From positions 1 to 27,104 of the forward strand of contig JBCCZC010000017.1 of assembly GCA_039188505.1 (NCBI GenBank): a DNA stretch of 27,104 nt. The letters run 5' to 3'. The stretch is from JBCCZC01 sp039188505 (GTDB taxonomy: Bacteria > Pseudomonadota > Gammaproteobacteria > Xanthomonadales > SZUA-38). Below the pieces are notes generated by a model. It did no database searches, was not told the origin of the DNA, and saw only the letters and a program-made list of their open reading frames with translations. The position numbers and the translations under genes are program-made. The stretch's first letter is position 1. Every line of letters begins with the position of its first letter. Below, in pieces: positions 25,901 through 27,104 of the stretch.

Positions 25901-25928
25901 GGCGCTTGGCCGGAAATTGCGCTGACAT
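22926..25928 (-). CDS. TonB-dependent outer-membrane receptor
   Basis: A 1000-residue receptor with signal peptide (MSAQFPAKRRSQLFVAIVLG...ALAQ), a TonB-box-like EEVVVVGTHIK and a plug domain (about residues 40-165, with LLNGRRVVNAAG and VEVLRDGASALYGADAVAG-type sequence). A long barrel follows and ends in strands such as YYYVDLRFSL. It takes up large or scarce ligands using TonB energy. There is no N-terminal STN signalling domain. Several cysteine pairs sit in predicted outer loops (GRCAYDLLTGICG; GPCGSP...VPCEG). The chosen ATG at 25928 has AGGGG eight bases upstream; the frame further up is antisense-like and overlaps fecR. It follows a FecR-type gene by 82 bases and precedes a DASS transporter gene. 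The ligand is unknown; this receptor type also imports glycans and other organic compounds, not only iron. Confidence 0.92.
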   Translation of the reverse strand: MSAQFPAKRRSQLFVAIVLGLSGATALAQDSATDGDDVAEIEEVVVVGTHIKGAQISDALAVSVLSAEDIEILGIDSGDELLDLLPENGNNFFNEAENISGGVNSARGDIGAFNLRSLGTGNTLVLLNGRRVVNAAGFQTEEVGGSFVPVTTANSNSIPVYGLDRLEVLRDGASALYGADAVAGVANTVMKSDYEGFSVRTRYNTYDNVGRNDITLNMEYGTYFNDNKTNFGVFFSYYDRDRVRADEDERWADSDFRRRIPEDSPFAGSTAFRNNSTNSLFGQYDVVRSTSGDPFGLQAAGITDSRGEFETYPAGDGRCAYDLLTGICGAPDGQGTVRYNLNEFRDLNSALERYNVFAYLNHDFGDGLESFTEVSWYDADSNLNRHPSASFSSVKLRVAADNYYNPLGPCGSPNRLPDSVIGTMVPCEGLELEIDNYRFAELPRIVNNSAETWRFLQGLRGTWGEWDWETAIVYSEAERSDVTSNRVSNTLMQEALNDPTPAAYNPFGGGVGSNLERALVDVRRDSESDLKMFDFKISTPTLFDAPSGPVGLLAGFEYREESFVDDRDPRLDGTIVFTDAQGDTFPFVSDVVNSSPTPDNRGERDVTSLFAELAIPVLDTLDVQVAWRYEDFSDVGDTNVGKVAFGWRPLDWLLVRGSWSEAFRAPNLVTINEDIVARTNTREDFVCRYAADFGGDPDQDVLDCENQIQRVAQGSRDLRPEKSDNISFGVVLEPLDNLTITIDYWEIEKEDTIGLFGEENHTLLDLVFLLEQGNANCASVVGNPATVRADVDPDEAPFYEAAGLCPQGVLDAVNDRYANLNTRTVDGIDVGVYYNWETSFGDFTTRFVGSFLEKFEQEPGGNANVLLEAQQSGLIPSNYPVAGFDDLIRRDGNQEERMNLSVAWRYEQFGASVNAFYIGDFFQNSLTLSDGTQWIIPSMTTYNMRFDYNFDLADVDTRVRLGINNVTDERAPLADRFFGYFADSHRDLGRYYYVDLRFSL

Positions 25929-26010
25929 GAACGATCCCCTCGTTGAACCCAACCTGGTGCGGCCCAGCGGCCGCCCTATGGAAATCAACGCACGGGCTTG
26001 GGCGAATCCG

Positions 26011-27078
26011 CTACTGGCTGATCGGCGCGGCGGATGAACGCAGGACGATCCAGTCGTCGCCGCCCTCATCGACGACAATGTCGGCGTGCGCGGCGAGCTC
26101 GGGCAGATAGGCGGCCGGATCGTTCGTCGGGAAGGAGCCGCTGACGCGAATGCCCCCGATACGGTCGTCGGCAACGTGCACGATGACGTCGCCATAGCGC
26201 CGCATCTCCTCGACGACCAGCCGGACGGGTAACTCGTCGAAGACGACCACGCCGTCGCGCCATGACAGGGCCGCGGAGACTTCCCTGGGGCCCCAGGCGA
26301 GCCGGCGACGGCCGTCCGGATGGATCGCGAGAGCCTCACCCGAGACAAGCCGCACGGGCTTCGCAATCAGGGTTGCTCCCGGAGAATCGTACTCGGTGAG
26401 CAGCGCCGCAGGCGCGGCGGGCACGACCGTCACCTCGCCCTCGATGACACCGACCTCCAATCCGCCGCCCCCGATGTCGACCGCAAAGCTGCTCATCCCC
26501 GCGTGCACCCGAGCCGCTGGCGCCTCGACCACGAATGGCCTTTTGCCGGGGGACACCTGAAAGACGGCCTCGCCGCGGAGCAGCGAGACGACGCGGTCCC
26601 GCTCGTCCATGCGGACCCGGATCTCGGAGCGCGCGTTGAGCTCCACCCGAGACCCATCGGAGAGCGTGATCATGCTGATCTCCCCGGCTCCTGTTGCGAA
26701 CACGTCGGCGGGTGTTCGCAGCAGCGCATGGGCGAGCAGGCCGATGGCAAGGACGGCGGCAGCAGCGAGCGCCGAGCGGTCGCTGCGAGCTGGCCGCCTT
26801 GACGATCTCGCCGCCGGCTGGCGCGGCCGTTCCGGAAAGGCCAGGACCGGTGCTGCCTCGGCGTCGACCTCGATCTCCGTCAGTGTATGCAGGCGCGCCC
26901 AGACCTCGGACAGCTCCTCGAACGCGGCACGGTGTCGGGTGTCCTCCTCCAGCCAGCGCGCGAAGGCGAGGCGATCGCCGGTATTGCAGCGATCGGCGTC
27001 GAGCCGCGTCATCCACTGCGCGGCGTCGTCCATGATGACGTCGGGAATGCGATCGCCGAGCCAGTCGTCGAGGGACAT
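26011..27078 (-). CDS. FecR-family anti-sigma/sigma regulator with C-terminal STN-like domain
   Basis: A 355-residue inner-membrane regulator. The N-terminal cytoplasmic domain (AAQWMTRLDADR, FARWLEEDTRHRAAFEELSE) is the one that binds ECF sigma factors. A membrane helix (about 102-120, ALAAAAVLAIGLLAHALL) and the periplasmic FecR domain follow (ITLSDGSRVELNARSEIRVR, LLRGEAVFQVSPGKRPFVVE). The last 75 or so residues (FDELPVRLVVEEMRRYGDVI, GIRVSGSFPTNDPAAYLPEL) resemble the secretin/TonB short N-terminal domain. In iron-citrate systems that domain sits on the receptor; here the downstream receptor lacks it. The ATG overlaps the stop of an upstream frame (TGATG), as expected for a sigma-FecR operon. 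Confidence 0.9.
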   Translation of the reverse strand: MSLDDWLGDRIPDVIMDDAAQWMTRLDADRCNTGDRLAFARWLEEDTRHRAAFEELSEVWARLHTLTEIEVDAEAAPVLAFPERPRQPAARSSRRPARSDRSALAAAAVLAIGLLAHALLRTPADVFATGAGEISMITLSDGSRVELNARSEIRVRMDERDRVVSLLRGEAVFQVSPGKRPFVVEAPAARVHAGMSSFAVDIGGGGLEVGVIEGEVTVVPAAPAALLTEYDSPGATLIAKPVRLVSGEALAIHPDGRRRLAWGPREVSAALSWRDGVVVFDELPVRLVVEEMRRYGDVIVHVADDRIGGIRVSGSFPTNDPAAYLPELAAHADIVVDEGGDDWIVLRSSAAPISQ

Positions 27079-27104
27079 CAGGACCGCTCCCTGCCCGCGA
27101 GCAG
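27078..27104 (-). CDS. 3' end of an upstream gene, probably an ECF sigma factor (partial)
   Basis: Eight codons (LLAGRERS) and a TGA that overlaps the FecR start by one base. The stretch is too short for identification. An ECF sigma factor is inferred because FecR-type genes are usually preceded by one in this arrangement. Confidence 0.35.
   Translation of the reverse strand: MLAGRERS

Noticed and set aside
25929..26366. N-terminal extension of the TonB receptor
   Set aside because: It overlaps fecR, and the internal ATG at 25928 has both a ribosome site and a signal peptide.
1..27104. Search for CRISPR arrays, insertion sequences, tRNA genes, integrase sites and phage genes
   Set aside because: No regularly spaced repeats, terminal inverted repeats, transposase motifs or tRNA-like cloverleaf were recognised by eye.

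Overview
This is a GC-rich chromosomal window with tightly packed genes. It most likely comes from a free-living, aerobic, probably aquatic gammaproteobacterium of the Xanthomonadales/Steroidobacterales/Woeseia type. That placement is inferred from the gene families: TonB receptor with FecR, beta-propeller diguanylate cyclases, a membrane LytTR regulator, a D-aminoacylase-like amidohydrolase and a DASS transporter. No rRNA, tRNA, CRISPR array, insertion sequence or phage gene was seen.

Layout. (1) 1-1138: the 3' part of a dimethylglycine/sarcosine dehydrogenase-like gene (+) meets a glycerophosphodiester phosphodiesterase gene (-). Both lose homology at the same point near 503-515. (2) 1273-4295 (+): a frameshifted membrane protein, a possible 44-codon coupled ORF, a GT1 glycosyltransferase and a secreted SMP-30-like propeller. 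(3) 4285-13686: a signalling block. A membrane LytTR regulator precedes a periplasmic-propeller diguanylate cyclase (-). An acyltransferase-3 gene diverges from the LytTR gene (+). A membrane class III nucleotide cyclase precedes a second propeller diguanylate cyclase (-). (4) 13803-14896 (+): an ECF sigma factor overlapping a four-helix membrane protein that may be its anti-sigma factor. (5) 14904-15927 (-): a two-gene operon of a small STAS-like protein and a secreted protein. (6) 16046-16169 (+): four consecutive hairpins ending in a strong intrinsic terminator, with no protein gene in front of it; a candidate small RNA. (7) 16179-18960: a periplasmic D-aminoacylase-type amidohydrolase (-) and an M14 carboxypeptidase lipoprotein (+) whose start codons overlap. 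(8) 19064-21256 (+): a large exported protein of unknown family. (9) 21353-27104 (-): the end of a probable ECF sigma gene, FecR, a TonB-dependent receptor and an SLC13/DASS transporter in one direction.

How the genes may work together. The middle of the window carries proteins able to make two kinds of second messenger: c-di-GMP from two extracytoplasmic sensors, and cAMP or cGMP from the class III cyclase. It also carries a membrane transcription factor and an ECF switch, so it looks like an envelope-sensing hub. The right end is an uptake locus: an outer-membrane receptor controlled by FecR, followed by an inner-membrane sodium/anion symporter. The adjacent amidohydrolase and carboxypeptidase would trim acylated or D-amino-acid peptides in the envelope. 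The most novel-looking element is the non-coding structured region 16046-16169, which shows a CCUCCC (anti-Shine-Dalgarno) loop next to its terminator.
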